Shown here: positions 1 through 7,946 of the stretch, piece after piece
How positions within the stretch are numbered: the first letter of the stretch is position 1
Layout of the letters: each line of letters begins with the position of its first letter
Assembly: GCF_004803855.2 (NCBI RefSeq)
Contig: NZ_CP012552.1
Span: 248,001-312,000 of the forward strand
Origin: Campylobacter sp. RM16192
GTDB lineage: Bacteria > Campylobacterota > Campylobacteria > Campylobacterales > Campylobacteraceae
Length of the DNA: 64,000 bases
Direction of reading: 5' to 3'
Notes under the pieces: generated by a model
What the model saw: only the letters and a program-made list of their open reading frames with translations
Told to the model about the DNA's origin: nothing
Database searches by the model: none
Translations under genes and position numbers: made by a program

Positions 1-187
1 AAAAGATGAGATAATGGATAAGATTTTTGAGCCATATTTCACGACTAAGCATCCAAGTTCTGGTACTGGAATAGGACTGTATATGCTTAAGATGATAATT
101 GAAAATATGAATGGAAAAGTTAGTGTAAAAAATGATAAATTTGGAGCTTGTTTTACAATAAAGATTCCATATACGGATAAAGGATAG
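1..187 (+). CDS. Sensor histidine kinase, C-terminal end (partial)
   Basis: The reading frame is open from the left edge and ends at a TAG directly before the next ATG. The 61 visible residues contain an F-box (KIFEPYFTTK) and a G2-box (SGTGIGLYM) of the HATPase_c fold, so this is the ATP-binding tail of a membrane histidine kinase. The stop at 185-187 abuts the response regulator start at 188, so the two are cotranscribed partners. The position beside ccoNOQP matches Cj1492c of C. jejuni, which I recall as the butyrate-response sensor BumS. That assignment rests on synteny, since the sensor domain is outside the window. Confidence 0.85.
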   Translation, partial: KDEIMDKIFEPYFTTKHPSSGTGIGLYMLKMIIENMNGKVSVKNDKFGACFTIKIPYTDKG

Positions 188-868
188 ATGGTGGTAGGAA
201 ATTTAAAAGAGCTTACAATACTTTTAGTAGAGGATGAAAGTGGGGCTAGAGAGTCTATGGGCGAAATTCTTGCAAATGAATTTAGCAAAGTTATTTTAGC
301 TGGCAATGGCGATGAGGGATTAAAGAAATTTAAGAAATTTAATCCAGATATTGTGGTGACAGATATTGCTATGCCCATAATGGACGGACTTGACATGTCA
401 AAAGAGATTAAAAGCATCTCTAAAAACACTCCTATCGTTATTTTAAGTGCATTTAGTGAAAAGGAGAGATTGCTAAAAGCTATTGATGTCGGTATCGATA
501 AATATTTAATGAAACCTATTGATATGGATGAGCTTTTTGCAACTCTTATAAATATAGCCCAGTCAAAAATAGAGGGTGCAAATTTAATAAAAATTACTGA
601 CAGATACTCATTCAATCAAACAAAAAGAGTCTTGGTAAAAGATGGAGTAGAGATAGCTTTGACTAAAAAAGAGCTCTCTTTTGTCTCACTTCTTGTTAAA
701 AGACTTGGGACTTTGGTTTTGATAGAGGAGATAAAAAGTATCGTATGGGTAGGCGAGAAGGTAAATGATGCTGCCATAAGAACCTTTGTAAAGAGAGTTA
801 GGGACAAGGTCGGAGCTGAGCTAATAAAGAATATTCCGGGCCTTGGGTACAAGATAGATTTAAAATGA
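188..868 (+). CDS. OmpR-family response regulator
   Basis: This 226-residue protein has an N-terminal receiver domain (about 8-120) with the acidic pair in LLVEDE, the phospho-acceptor aspartate in DIVVTDIAMP and the conserved lysine in YLMKP. A C-terminal winged-helix DNA-binding domain (about 135-224) ends in the typical GLGYKI. It should act as a DNA-binding regulator controlled by the kinase encoded just upstream, with no gap between them. The synteny with Cj1491c (BumR) is inferred from gene order. The ATG at 188 is taken because it follows the kinase stop directly. Confidence 0.9.
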   Translation: MVVGNLKELTILLVEDESGARESMGEILANEFSKVILAGNGDEGLKKFKKFNPDIVVTDIAMPIMDGLDMSKEIKSISKNTPIVILSAFSEKERLLKAIDVGIDKYLMKPIDMDELFATLINIAQSKIEGANLIKITDRYSFNQTKRVLVKDGVEIALTKKELSFVSLLVKRLGTLVLIEEIKSIVWVGEKVNDAAIRTFVKRVRDKVGAELIKNIPGLGYKIDLK

Positions 869-987
869 ATTTTAAATTTTAATTAAATATATAAATTTTT
901 TCCTCATTTAAGAGTAGATATATATTTTTTAATTTAAAATACCATTTTAGTTACATTTTTATTTACAAATTTGAAAAGGAGGTTTTG

Positions 988-2457
988 ATGCGACCATCAA
1001 ATGCATTAAACTACGATTATACCGTAGCTAAGTACTTTATGTTTGCCACAATACTATTTGGCATCATTGGTATGGCTATCGGCGTAATAATAGCATTTCA
1101 GATGGCATATCCTGATCTAAATTATCTTGCTGGAGAGTATGGGACTTTTGGTCGTCTTAGACCGCTTCATACATCAGGAGTTATATTTGGATTTATGCTT
1201 TCTGGTATATTTGCGACCTGGTACTATATAGGACAAAGAGTACTCAAGGTGTCTATGAACGAATCGCCGTTTTTAATGTTTATCGGCAAATTTCACTTCT
1301 ATCTATATATGATTGTGATGGTGCTTGCAGTCATAAGTCTATTTGCAGGAGTTAGTACTTCAAAGGAGTATGCCGAGCTTGAATGGCCTCTTGATATAGG
1401 AGTGGTTCTTGTTTGGGTGCTTTGGGGTGTTAGCATATTCGGTCTTATTGGAATTCGCCGTGAAAAGACTCTTTATATCTCACTTTGGTATTATATAGCG
1501 ACTTTCCTTGGCGTTGCCATGCTGTATCTATTTAATAATATGTCTGTACCTACAAAGCTTATTTCAGGATATGGCGATTGGTGGCACTCGGTATCTATGT
1601 ATGCAGGCACAAACGATGCTTTAGTTCAGTGGTGGTATGGACACAACGCTGTTGCTTTCGTATTTACGGTTGCAATAATTGCTCAAATTTATTATTTCCT
1701 TCCAAAAGAGAGCGGACAGCCGGTATTCTCATATAAGTTATCGCTTTTTGCTTTCTGGGGACTTATGTTTGTGTATCTTTGGGCCGGTGGACACCACCTT
1801 CTTTATTCTACCGTTCCTGACTGGATGCAGACTATGGGATCTGTATTCTCAGTAGTTCTTATACTGCCATCTTGGGGTTCTGCGATAAACATGCTTTTAA
1901 CAATGAAGGGCGAGTGGGTTCAGATACGTGAAAATCCGTTAATTAAATTTATGATTTTAGCTTCTACGTTTTATATGTTCTCAACTCTTGAGGGACCAAT
2001 TTTATCTATTAAGTCAGTAAATGCTCTTGCACACTTTACAGATTGGATTCCTGGACACGTTCATGATGGCACCCTTGGTTGGGTTGGATTTATGACTATG
2101 GCGGCACTTTACCATATGACTCCTCGCGTAATGAAGCGTGAAATTTACTCAAAATCATTGATGGAAGTTCAATTTTGGATCCAAACAACAGGTATAGTTT
2201 TATACTTTGCATCAATGTGGATAGCCGGAATTACTCAGGGTATGATGTGGAGAGCTACAGATCAGTTTGGTAATCTTGCATATTCATTTATAGATACTGT
2301 TACGGTACTTATTCCATATTACTGGATCAGGGCTATAGGCGGTCTTTTATATCTAGTAGGATTTTTTATATTTACTTACAATATATATAAGTCAATGTCG
2401 GCTAAAGAACTTACTAAAGAGCCATTTAGCGCAAGTCCTGCGGGCGTAAGGGGGTAG
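988..2457 (+). CDS. ccoN: cbb3-type cytochrome c oxidase subunit I CcoN
   Basis: This is the catalytic subunit of the high-affinity oxidase, which reduces O2 to water at a haem b3-CuB centre in the inner membrane and pumps protons. The 489-residue protein has about twelve membrane spans. It carries the expected histidines: H61 (low-spin haem), H219 in WWYGHN (CuB), H269/H270 in GGHH (CuB), and H357/H359 in PGHVHD. A TTG lies one codon upstream at 985, but the ATG at 988 is chosen because AAAAGGAGG ends 5 nt before it. It is the first gene of ccoNOQP, three bases before ccoO. For a microaerophile this is the main terminal oxidase. Confidence 0.97.
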   Translation: MRPSNALNYDYTVAKYFMFATILFGIIGMAIGVIIAFQMAYPDLNYLAGEYGTFGRLRPLHTSGVIFGFMLSGIFATWYYIGQRVLKVSMNESPFLMFIGKFHFYLYMIVMVLAVISLFAGVSTSKEYAELEWPLDIGVVLVWVLWGVSIFGLIGIRREKTLYISLWYYIATFLGVAMLYLFNNMSVPTKLISGYGDWWHSVSMYAGTNDALVQWWYGHNAVAFVFTVAIIAQIYYFLPKESGQPVFSYKLSLFAFWGLMFVYLWAGGHHLLYSTVPDWMQTMGSVFSVVLILPSWGSAINMLLTMKGEWVQIRENPLIKFMILASTFYMFSTLEGPILSIKSVNALAHFTDWIPGHVHDGTLGWVGFMTMAALYHMTPRVMKREIYSKSLMEVQFWIQTTGIVLYFASMWIAGITQGMMWRATDQFGNLAYSFIDTVTVLIPYYWIRAIGGLLYLVGFFIFTYNIYKSMSAKELTKEPFSASPAGVRG

Positions 2458-2459
2458 AG

Positions 2460-3125
2460 ATGTTCAGTTGGTTAGAAAAAAATCCATTCTTTTTTGCCGT
2501 TGCTGTTTTTATAGTTATAGCATATGCTGGAATTATCGAAATTTTACCTGATTTCGCTAATCGCGCTAGACCTCTTGAGGGCATAAAGCCTCCTACAGTT
2601 TTAGAGCTTGCCGGCAAACACATATATATGAAGGATAGTTGTAACGCCTGTCATACACAGATGATTCGTCCTTTTAAGAGTGAGACCGATAGATACGGTA
2701 TGTACTCTTTAAGTGGCGAATATGCTTACGATCGCCCTCATCTTTGGGGTTCTAAAAGAACAGGTCCTGATCTAAAACGTGTCGGAAATTACCGCACAAC
2801 CGATTGGCACGAAAATCATATGCTAGAGCCTGCATCTGTAGTTCCAGGCTCTCTTATGCCAGCCTATAAACATATGTTTAAAAACAATGCCGATATTGAG
2901 ACAGCTTATGGCGAAGCTTTGACTACTAAAAAGGTATTTAATGTTCCTTATGATATGGAGGGAATGCCTAAGCTTGGTACCTGGGAAGAGACTCAAGCGA
3001 TAGTAAAAGAGCAGGCTCAAATGATAGTCGATGAGATGAAAAATCAAGAAGTAAAAGATGCGTTTGCAAGAGGCGAGATAAGAGAGATCGTCGCCATAAT
3101 CGCATACTTAAATAGCTTGAAATAA
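2460..3125 (+). CDS. ccoO: cbb3-type cytochrome c oxidase subunit II CcoO
   Basis: This is the membrane-anchored monohaem cytochrome c subunit of the cbb3 oxidase, passing electrons from CcoP to CcoN. One N-terminal membrane span (about 10-28) precedes a periplasmic domain. That domain has a single CXXCH haem site (CNACH, C61-H65) followed by the family-typical TQMIRPF, and a likely axial methionine in GSLMPAY. Its 221 residues fit the family length. The ATG is separated from the ccoN stop by only two bases, indicating translational coupling. Confidence 0.97.
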   Translation: MFSWLEKNPFFFAVAVFIVIAYAGIIEILPDFANRARPLEGIKPPTVLELAGKHIYMKDSCNACHTQMIRPFKSETDRYGMYSLSGEYAYDRPHLWGSKRTGPDLKRVGNYRTTDWHENHMLEPASVVPGSLMPAYKHMFKNNADIETAYGEALTTKKVFNVPYDMEGMPKLGTWEETQAIVKEQAQMIVDEMKNQEVKDAFARGEIREIVAIIAYLNSLK

Positions 3126-3134
3126 GGTAAAATC

Positions 3135-3356
3135 TTGGATATGCAGGCTTTAAGAGAGATTCAAGGTTACGGATTTTTCTTCTTTACTGTTTTTTTAGTA
3201 ATTGTGCTATATAGCTATTGCTATCATTTGTATAAATCAGAAAGAACAGGCAGAAGAAACTATGAAAAGTACTCAAATTTGGTATTAAAAGATGATTTGA
3301 GTGATGAAATTTTAGAGTCTGTATCTACGAGTAAGAATGTTAAAAAGGAAAGTTGA
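3135..3356 (+). CDS. ccoQ: cbb3 oxidase small subunit CcoQ
   Basis: This 73-residue protein has one membrane span (GYGFFFFTVFLVIVLYSYCY) and a charged cytoplasmic tail. It sits between ccoO and ccoP, where CcoQ, a stability factor for the cbb3 complex, is always found. The start is uncertain. A TTG at 3135 is about 8 nt from AAGG, whereas the ATG at 3141 is about 14 nt away, so the TTG is the better-spaced choice. The stop overlaps the ribosome-binding and start region of ccoP. Confidence 0.88.
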   Translation: MDMQALREIQGYGFFFFTVFLVIVLYSYCYHLYKSERTGRRNYEKYSNLVLKDDLSDEILESVSTSKNVKKES

Positions 3357-3358
3357 GT

Positions 3359-4213
3359 ATGAAATGGTTTAATTTAGAAGATAATATTAATTTACTCTCG
3401 CTTATCGGCGCATTAGCTATCATATTGCTTACGCTATTTGTTGTCGGAAAATATGTAAAACAGATAAAGGATAGCAAATCCGAAGGCGAGCTTAGCGAAC
3501 ACAATTGGGATGGAATAGGCGAGTATAAAAATCCTATTCCGGTAGGCTGGGCCTTGATATTTGTACTTACCATAGTATGGGCGATCTGGTATTATTTGGT
3601 CGGTTATCCTCTTAACTCATATTCTCAAATCGGAGAATATAACGAAGAGGTAAAGGCTATGAACGCTAAATTTGAGAAAGAGTGGGCGAATCCTGATATA
3701 AAAACTCTTCATGCAATGGGTGAGGGTATATTTTTAGTTCAATGCTCTGCATGTCACGGAATCACGGCTGATGGAATAAACGGTAAAGCTGCCGATTTAA
3801 ACATTTGGGGAAGCGAGCAGGGTATAGTGGATGCTATTATAAAAGGCTCAAAAGGGCTTGATTACCCAATGGGGGAAATGCCTCCTGGAATGGCTGATGA
3901 AGAGGGAGCTAAGGCCATAGCAGCTTACGTGGCTAAAGAGCTTTCAGGTATTAAAAAGACTACAAATGAAAATTTAGTTGAAGCAGGCAAGGCTCAGTTT
4001 GCGATTTGCGCATCTTGCCATGGAGATGATGGTAAGGGAATGGATGGCATGAGTCCTGATCTTACTAAATATGGTACAAGTGATTTTGTAGTAGATGTGC
4101 TAAAACGTGGTAAAAAGGGTGCTATAGGCGCTATGCCTAAATTTGACGACGGAAGACTTAACGCATTGCAGCAAAAGGCTGTAGGCGAATATATCTTATC
4201 GCTTACGAAGTAA
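3359..4213 (+). CDS. ccoP: cbb3-type cytochrome c oxidase dihaem subunit CcoP
   Basis: This is the dihaem cytochrome c subunit that accepts electrons from the soluble cytochrome c or bc1 complex. The 284-residue protein has two N-terminal membrane spans (about 12-32 and 62-82). Two cytochrome c domains follow with haem sites CSACH (C129-H133) and CASCH (C217-H221), and methionines in MPPGM and AMPKF are likely axial ligands. A TTG lies six bases upstream, but the ATG at 3359 is preferred because AAGGAAAG precedes it by 6 nt. It closes the structural ccoNOQP cluster. Confidence 0.97.
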   Translation: MKWFNLEDNINLLSLIGALAIILLTLFVVGKYVKQIKDSKSEGELSEHNWDGIGEYKNPIPVGWALIFVLTIVWAIWYYLVGYPLNSYSQIGEYNEEVKAMNAKFEKEWANPDIKTLHAMGEGIFLVQCSACHGITADGINGKAADLNIWGSEQGIVDAIIKGSKGLDYPMGEMPPGMADEEGAKAIAAYVAKELSGIKKTTNENLVEAGKAQFAICASCHGDDGKGMDGMSPDLTKYGTSDFVVDVLKRGKKGAIGAMPKFDDGRLNALQQKAVGEYILSLTK

Positions 4214-4222
4214 GGAGCTATG

Positions 4223-4435
4223 ATGGAAAATACAAATAGAAACGTTTTTGCACTAAATGGCGCAACGGGAATGCTTATCGCTACCGTGCTTTTACTAACT
4301 ATCTTAGCCGTACTTACATATCTTGGCATTAAGGCTCAACAAGAGGTAGCTCAAAAGCCATATGCTATCGAAAATCCAAGCGCTATTGAGATGAAAAATG
4401 TAGATAACGCCAAGCATATAAAGATAAAGGAGTAG
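4223..4435 (+). CDS. DUF4006-type small membrane protein
   Basis: This short protein of about 70 residues has one hydrophobic segment (GATGMLIATVLLLTILAVLTY) and a charged C-terminal tail, so it is probably a single-span inner-membrane protein. Two ATGs stand in tandem at 4220 and 4223. The second is taken because TAAGGAG is 5 nt before it. It follows ccoP by a few bases and precedes another tiny membrane ORF, so it is probably part of the oxidase operon. I recognise it as the DUF4006 family that accompanies ccoNOQP in Campylobacter (Cj1486c-like). Its function is unknown, with assembly or stabilisation of cbb3 plausible by position only. Confidence 0.8.
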   Translation: MENTNRNVFALNGATGMLIATVLLLTILAVLTYLGIKAQQEVAQKPYAIENPSAIEMKNVDNAKHIKIKE

Positions 4436-4437
4436 AG

Positions 4438-4539
4438 ATGTCGGCAATTTTAGAGAAGATTATAATCATAGGACTTGTCATCTCCGCTATAATTTGTGCA
4501 TGGGCGGTTTTAACTCCTAACCACTTGTTTATAGGATGA
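4438..4539 (+). CDS. 33-residue single-span membrane microprotein
   Basis: This is a very short ORF likely to be missed by length cut-offs. ATG 4438 is preceded by AAAGGAG with 5-nt spacing. The product has a short polar N terminus, one membrane span (IIIIGLVISAIICAWAVL) and the tail TPNHLFIG. Its TGA overlaps the ATG of the next gene (ATGA, 4536-4539), a strong sign of translation. It lies between the DUF4006 gene and a FixH-region gene. An oxidase-assembly or stability microprotein, comparable to the short subunits of other terminal oxidases, is an inference. Confidence 0.72.
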   Translation: MSAILEKIIIIGLVISAIICAWAVLTPNHLFIG

Positions 4540-5132
4540 AATTTATAAATTTTAAGGGCGTACTTATCGCCCTTACCTTACTTTTAACTTCTACCTTTTC
4601 AAAAGATATTGTTCTCGTAAATCAAAAAATTTTAAGTGATAAAGTTGCTGAAAGAATAGAGCTTATAGGTGACGAGTTATTTGAAAAATCGGGTATTTAT
4701 GTAGGCATAGGCGTATTTGATAAATTAAATGGAAAAAATTTAAAAGAGGCTTTTAGCGAGTTAGATTTAAAGCCACCTTTTGCATTTTTGATGCTGTCTA
4801 AATTTGAACATAAAGTTGAAATTTTTGCCGATAATGAAACTCTTAAGCTTTTTAATAAAGAGGGAATTTTAAGTCCGTACCCATCTAGTGGTTCGATTTT
4901 ACCAATACTTACTTCAAAAAATGGCAAAGATATTTATAATGCCGCTATGCTTAACGGATATGCTGATTTAGCTGAGCAGATAGCTTCGTCAAAGCGCATT
5001 AAACTAGAAAATGCGCTAGGTAGTTCAAATAAAATTTTTCTTGAGATCATCAGATTTTTCGTATACGGTTCAATAATTCTTGTGATAGTCGTGATGTCAG
5101 TTAAGAAATTTAGGAATAAAAATGCAAAATAA
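4536..5132 (+). CDS. Membrane-anchored periplasmic protein, unknown function
   Basis: The 198-residue product begins with a signal sequence (FKGVLIALTLLLTSTFS) and carries an extracytoplasmic alpha/beta-looking domain of about 140 residues. It ends in one membrane span (FFVYGSIILVIVVMSV) and a basic cytoplasmic tail. The layout and motifs resemble TPM-domain proteins, but I see no metal-binding signature, so this is only a fold guess. It overlaps the microprotein upstream by 4 nt and the FixH-like gene downstream by 11 nt. By synteny it corresponds to Cj1485c. Confidence 0.8.
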   Translation: MKFINFKGVLIALTLLLTSTFSKDIVLVNQKILSDKVAERIELIGDELFEKSGIYVGIGVFDKLNGKNLKEAFSELDLKPPFAFLMLSKFEHKVEIFADNETLKLFNKEGILSPYPSSGSILPILTSKNGKDIYNAAMLNGYADLAEQIASSKRIKLENALGSSNKIFLEIIRFFVYGSIILVIVVMSVKKFRNKNAK

Positions 5133-5613
5133 TACAAAGACATTTTGGCCATACGCTATCGTGTTCTCTATCATAGCTATCGTAATAGCCTGTATAGCTA
5201 CGATTATGATTGCGCTTAAAAATCCCGTTCAGATGGATACTTTTTATATGGACAGATATCAAAACGTAGATGAGAATATCAATAAAATTCACGAAAGTCA
5301 AAAGAAGTTTGATTCTAAATTCAGTGTCGTTTTTAATAGTGTAAATCTAGAAAAACATAACGATTTTCTTAAAGCTATATTTGAATTTACCGTAACTCCA
5401 AAAGATAACAAATCTGCTAATCTTAACACTCAAATTTTATTAACCAGACCAGAAACTAATGAGCTAAATCAAATTTTAGAGGCGATTTGGCAAAATCAAA
5501 AATTAATTACAAAGAGTGTAAAATTAACTAAAAAAGGTAGATGGCAGCTGCTTTTAAAGCTAAATGACGGCACCGATACCGGATTTTATAAATTTGAAAT
5601 TGAAGCGAAGTGA
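5122..5613 (+). CDS. FixH family protein
   Basis: This 163-residue protein has one N-terminal span (WPYAIVFSIIAIVIACIATI) followed by a periplasmic domain with the NPVQMDTFYMDRYQNVDENIN region seen in FixH-like proteins. FixH takes part in assembling cbb3 oxidases, probably in copper handling with the FixI ATPase. No fixI or fixS gene is visible here. It is embedded in an overlapping run of genes, its start lying 11 nt inside the preceding ORF and its TGA overlapping the GTG of addB. It corresponds to Cj1484c by gene order. Confidence 0.78.
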   Translation: MQNNTKTFWPYAIVFSIIAIVIACIATIMIALKNPVQMDTFYMDRYQNVDENINKIHESQKKFDSKFSVVFNSVNLEKHNDFLKAIFEFTVTPKDNKSANLNTQILLTRPETNELNQILEAIWQNQKLITKSVKLTKKGRWQLLLKLNDGTDTGFYKFEIEAK

Positions 5614-7946
5614 TAGATTTAAATAGACTTTTTGTTTTTACAAACTCACGTAAAATTCGTGATTTTAACTCAAAATTTGAAGAGCAGTTAATACCCAAGG
5701 CGATTACTATAGCCGAATTTGAAAAAAAGGCGGTTTTGGTAAAAGATCGTTTTGAAGCCGATAGCGTATATTTGCTGGTGCTTATGCAAAGAGCTAGTGC
5801 GAGCGTAAAAGAGGCTAGAGAGCAGCTTAAAATACCCGATGAATTTTTTGCATTTTTAAAAAATAATGACTATCTTTTTAGCTTTTTTAAAGAGCTTGCA
5901 ATTCAAAAAAAGAGCATAGAAGATATTAAATTTAGCGATATTTACGCCAATTTTGAAGAGCATTTGACTATACTTGAAGCCGTGCTAAATAGATATAAAG
6001 AGCTACTTCAAAAAGAGAATTTATACGATGATATAGTTTTGCCTGAAATTTATAATCTAAATGAAGATTATATCAGTGAATTTGACGAGATTATCATAGA
6101 AATAGACGGATTTTTAAGTGAATTTGAATGGGAAATTTTAAATAAAGTTTCATCTCTTACCACTCTTAAAATCATATTTCAAACAAGTAAATTTAATAAA
6201 AAATTAGTAGATAAAATTTCTCAAGTTTCAGGAATTAACAATTTTGCCGAGTATTCAAAATTTGAACTAAATTTGAGCGATAAAACACTTAAAAATATCG
6301 GAACTGTCAATAAAAAAAGAGAGGTTCAGACCAGATCTTTTGCTACAGCTAGCCTTGAGTGTGCTTATGTTATGGCTAAAGCAAGCGAGTTTATAAGAGA
6401 TGGGATTGAGCCTGAAAAAATAGCAGTGATTTTGCCGGATGAGAGCTTTAGCGAGCTTCTTGCAATGCACGATTTTAACCGAATTTTTAACTTTGCTATG
6501 GGAGAGAGCTTTAAAAATACAAAGTTTTTTCAAACTATAGAATATATTGTAACTGCAATAAACGATAAAAAAAGAGTAAATTTAGACACTCAAAACAGAT
6601 TTGAATTTAATGAATTTGAGTTTATTTTAGACTCTTTTGGAGTTAAAAACGAGCTTTTTAATAAATTTAAAAATCACTTTGAAATGAGTTGCAAATTTAA
6701 TTTTTTTAAAGAGCTTATAAATGAAATTTTATCTCTGCAAGATGATAAAAATGTCGAAGATTTAGTTTTCGAAGAGCTTTTTTATATAGAAAATTTGGCT
6801 AGATATTTTAACTTTACGCTAAGACAAATTTGTGAAATTTTCCTTATGAAGCTAAATACTCTCAAACTTGACGACATAGGCGGTGGCAAGATAAACGTAA
6901 TAGGTATCTTGGAGAGTCGCGGAATGAAATTTGACGGTGTTATTATTGTTGATTTTAACGACGATTTGATACCAAAACGTAGCGTAAACGAGATGTTTTT
7001 AAACTCAAAGGTTAGAGAAAAAGCAGGTCTTATAAGCTATATAGATAGAGAAAATTTACAAAGATTTTATTATGAAAATCTCATAAATGAGTCCAAAAAA
7101 ACAGCGATTTGTTATCTAGTAAATGAGGAAAAAATCCCTTCAAGATTTCTAAATGAGTTTATAGCTATTAAGGATATAAATTTTAGAGATGACGAGTATG
7201 CTAAGGTTTTATCGCGAGTGCAAGATGGAACTAGACTAAGGGCGTTTGATGATGAAGTAATTTTAAGGCATGATTTTTTTGCCATGCCACTCTCATTTTC
7301 TAAGCTAAACACATTTTTAACATGTCCTAGGAAATATTATTATTCTAAAATTTTAGGAATTAAGCCAGCTTTGATGCCTCAAGATAGCCAAAATACATCA
7401 CTTGGAAATGCTGTTCATACGGCGCTTTGCGAGTATTATAATAAATTTGAAAAATTTGATCTGGTTGAATTTGAAAAAATTTTAAGTAGTAAGGAAGTCT
7501 CGCCTCTTGATTTTGAAATTTTGATGATAAATTTTGAAAAATTTGCCAAAAAAGAGCAAGATAGATTTGTTCAGGGTTGGAGAGTTAAAGCCTGTGAAAA
7601 AGAGCTTAGTCGCAGCTTTGAAGGAATAATGTTGACAGGTTTTATCGATAGGATAGATAAGAGAGATGGCGATATAAATTTAATTGATTACAAGAGTGGA
7701 AGTTTTGATAAAAAATCATTGCAACTTCCTTTTTATGAGGCTCTTGTGGGAGCTAAATGCGAGGCTTTTTACTATGATTTAAAAAGCGATATGGAGTTAG
7801 TTAAATCTGCTTCAAGTATAGAAGATTTACGAATAGAACTTGAAAATCTTAAAAAAATAAACAAAAGTGAGATAAATTTTAGTCGCAATGTAGGTGTGGC
7901 ATGCAGATATTGCGAGTACAAAATCATTTGTAAGGGCGAACTATGA
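5610..7946 (+). CDS. addB: AddB-like subunit of AddAB helicase-nuclease
   Basis: This 778-residue protein lies directly upstream of addA and overlaps it by 4 nt. The C-terminal part has a RecB-type PD-(D/E)XK nuclease signature (INLIDYKSG near 690-700). Cysteines in FLTCPRKYYY and in the terminal CRYCEYKIIC form the iron-sulphur cluster that staples the AddB nuclease domain. AddAB processes double-strand DNA ends for RecA-dependent repair. A GTG start at 5610 overlaps the previous TGA (GTGA). The protein is shorter than Firmicutes AddB, as usual for Epsilonproteobacteria. Confidence 0.9.
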   Translation: MIDLNRLFVFTNSRKIRDFNSKFEEQLIPKAITIAEFEKKAVLVKDRFEADSVYLLVLMQRASASVKEAREQLKIPDEFFAFLKNNDYLFSFFKELAIQKKSIEDIKFSDIYANFEEHLTILEAVLNRYKELLQKENLYDDIVLPEIYNLNEDYISEFDEIIIEIDGFLSEFEWEILNKVSSLTTLKIIFQTSKFNKKLVDKISQVSGINNFAEYSKFELNLSDKTLKNIGTVNKKREVQTRSFATASLECAYVMAKASEFIRDGIEPEKIAVILPDESFSELLAMHDFNRIFNFAMGESFKNTKFFQTIEYIVTAINDKKRVNLDTQNRFEFNEFEFILDSFGVKNELFNKFKNHFEMSCKFNFFKELINEILSLQDDKNVEDLVFEELFYIENLARYFNFTLRQICEIFLMKLNTLKLDDIGGGKINVIGILESRGMKFDGVIIVDFNDDLIPKRSVNEMFLNSKVREKAGLISYIDRENLQRFYYENLINESKKTAICYLVNEEKIPSRFLNEFIAIKDINFRDDEYAKVLSRVQDGTRLRAFDDEVILRHDFFAMPLSFSKLNTFLTCPRKYYYSKILGIKPALMPQDSQNTSLGNAVHTALCEYYNKFEKFDLVEFEKILSSKEVSPLDFEILMINFEKFAKKEQDRFVQGWRVKACEKELSRSFEGIMLTGFIDRIDKRDGDINLIDYKSGSFDKKSLQLPFYEALVGAKCEAFYYDLKSDMELVKSASSIEDLRIELENLKKINKSEINFSRNVGVACRYCEYKIICKGEL

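Noticed and set aside
985..987. TTG start of ccoN
   Set aside because: ATG 988 is adjacent and better spaced from AAAAGGAGG.
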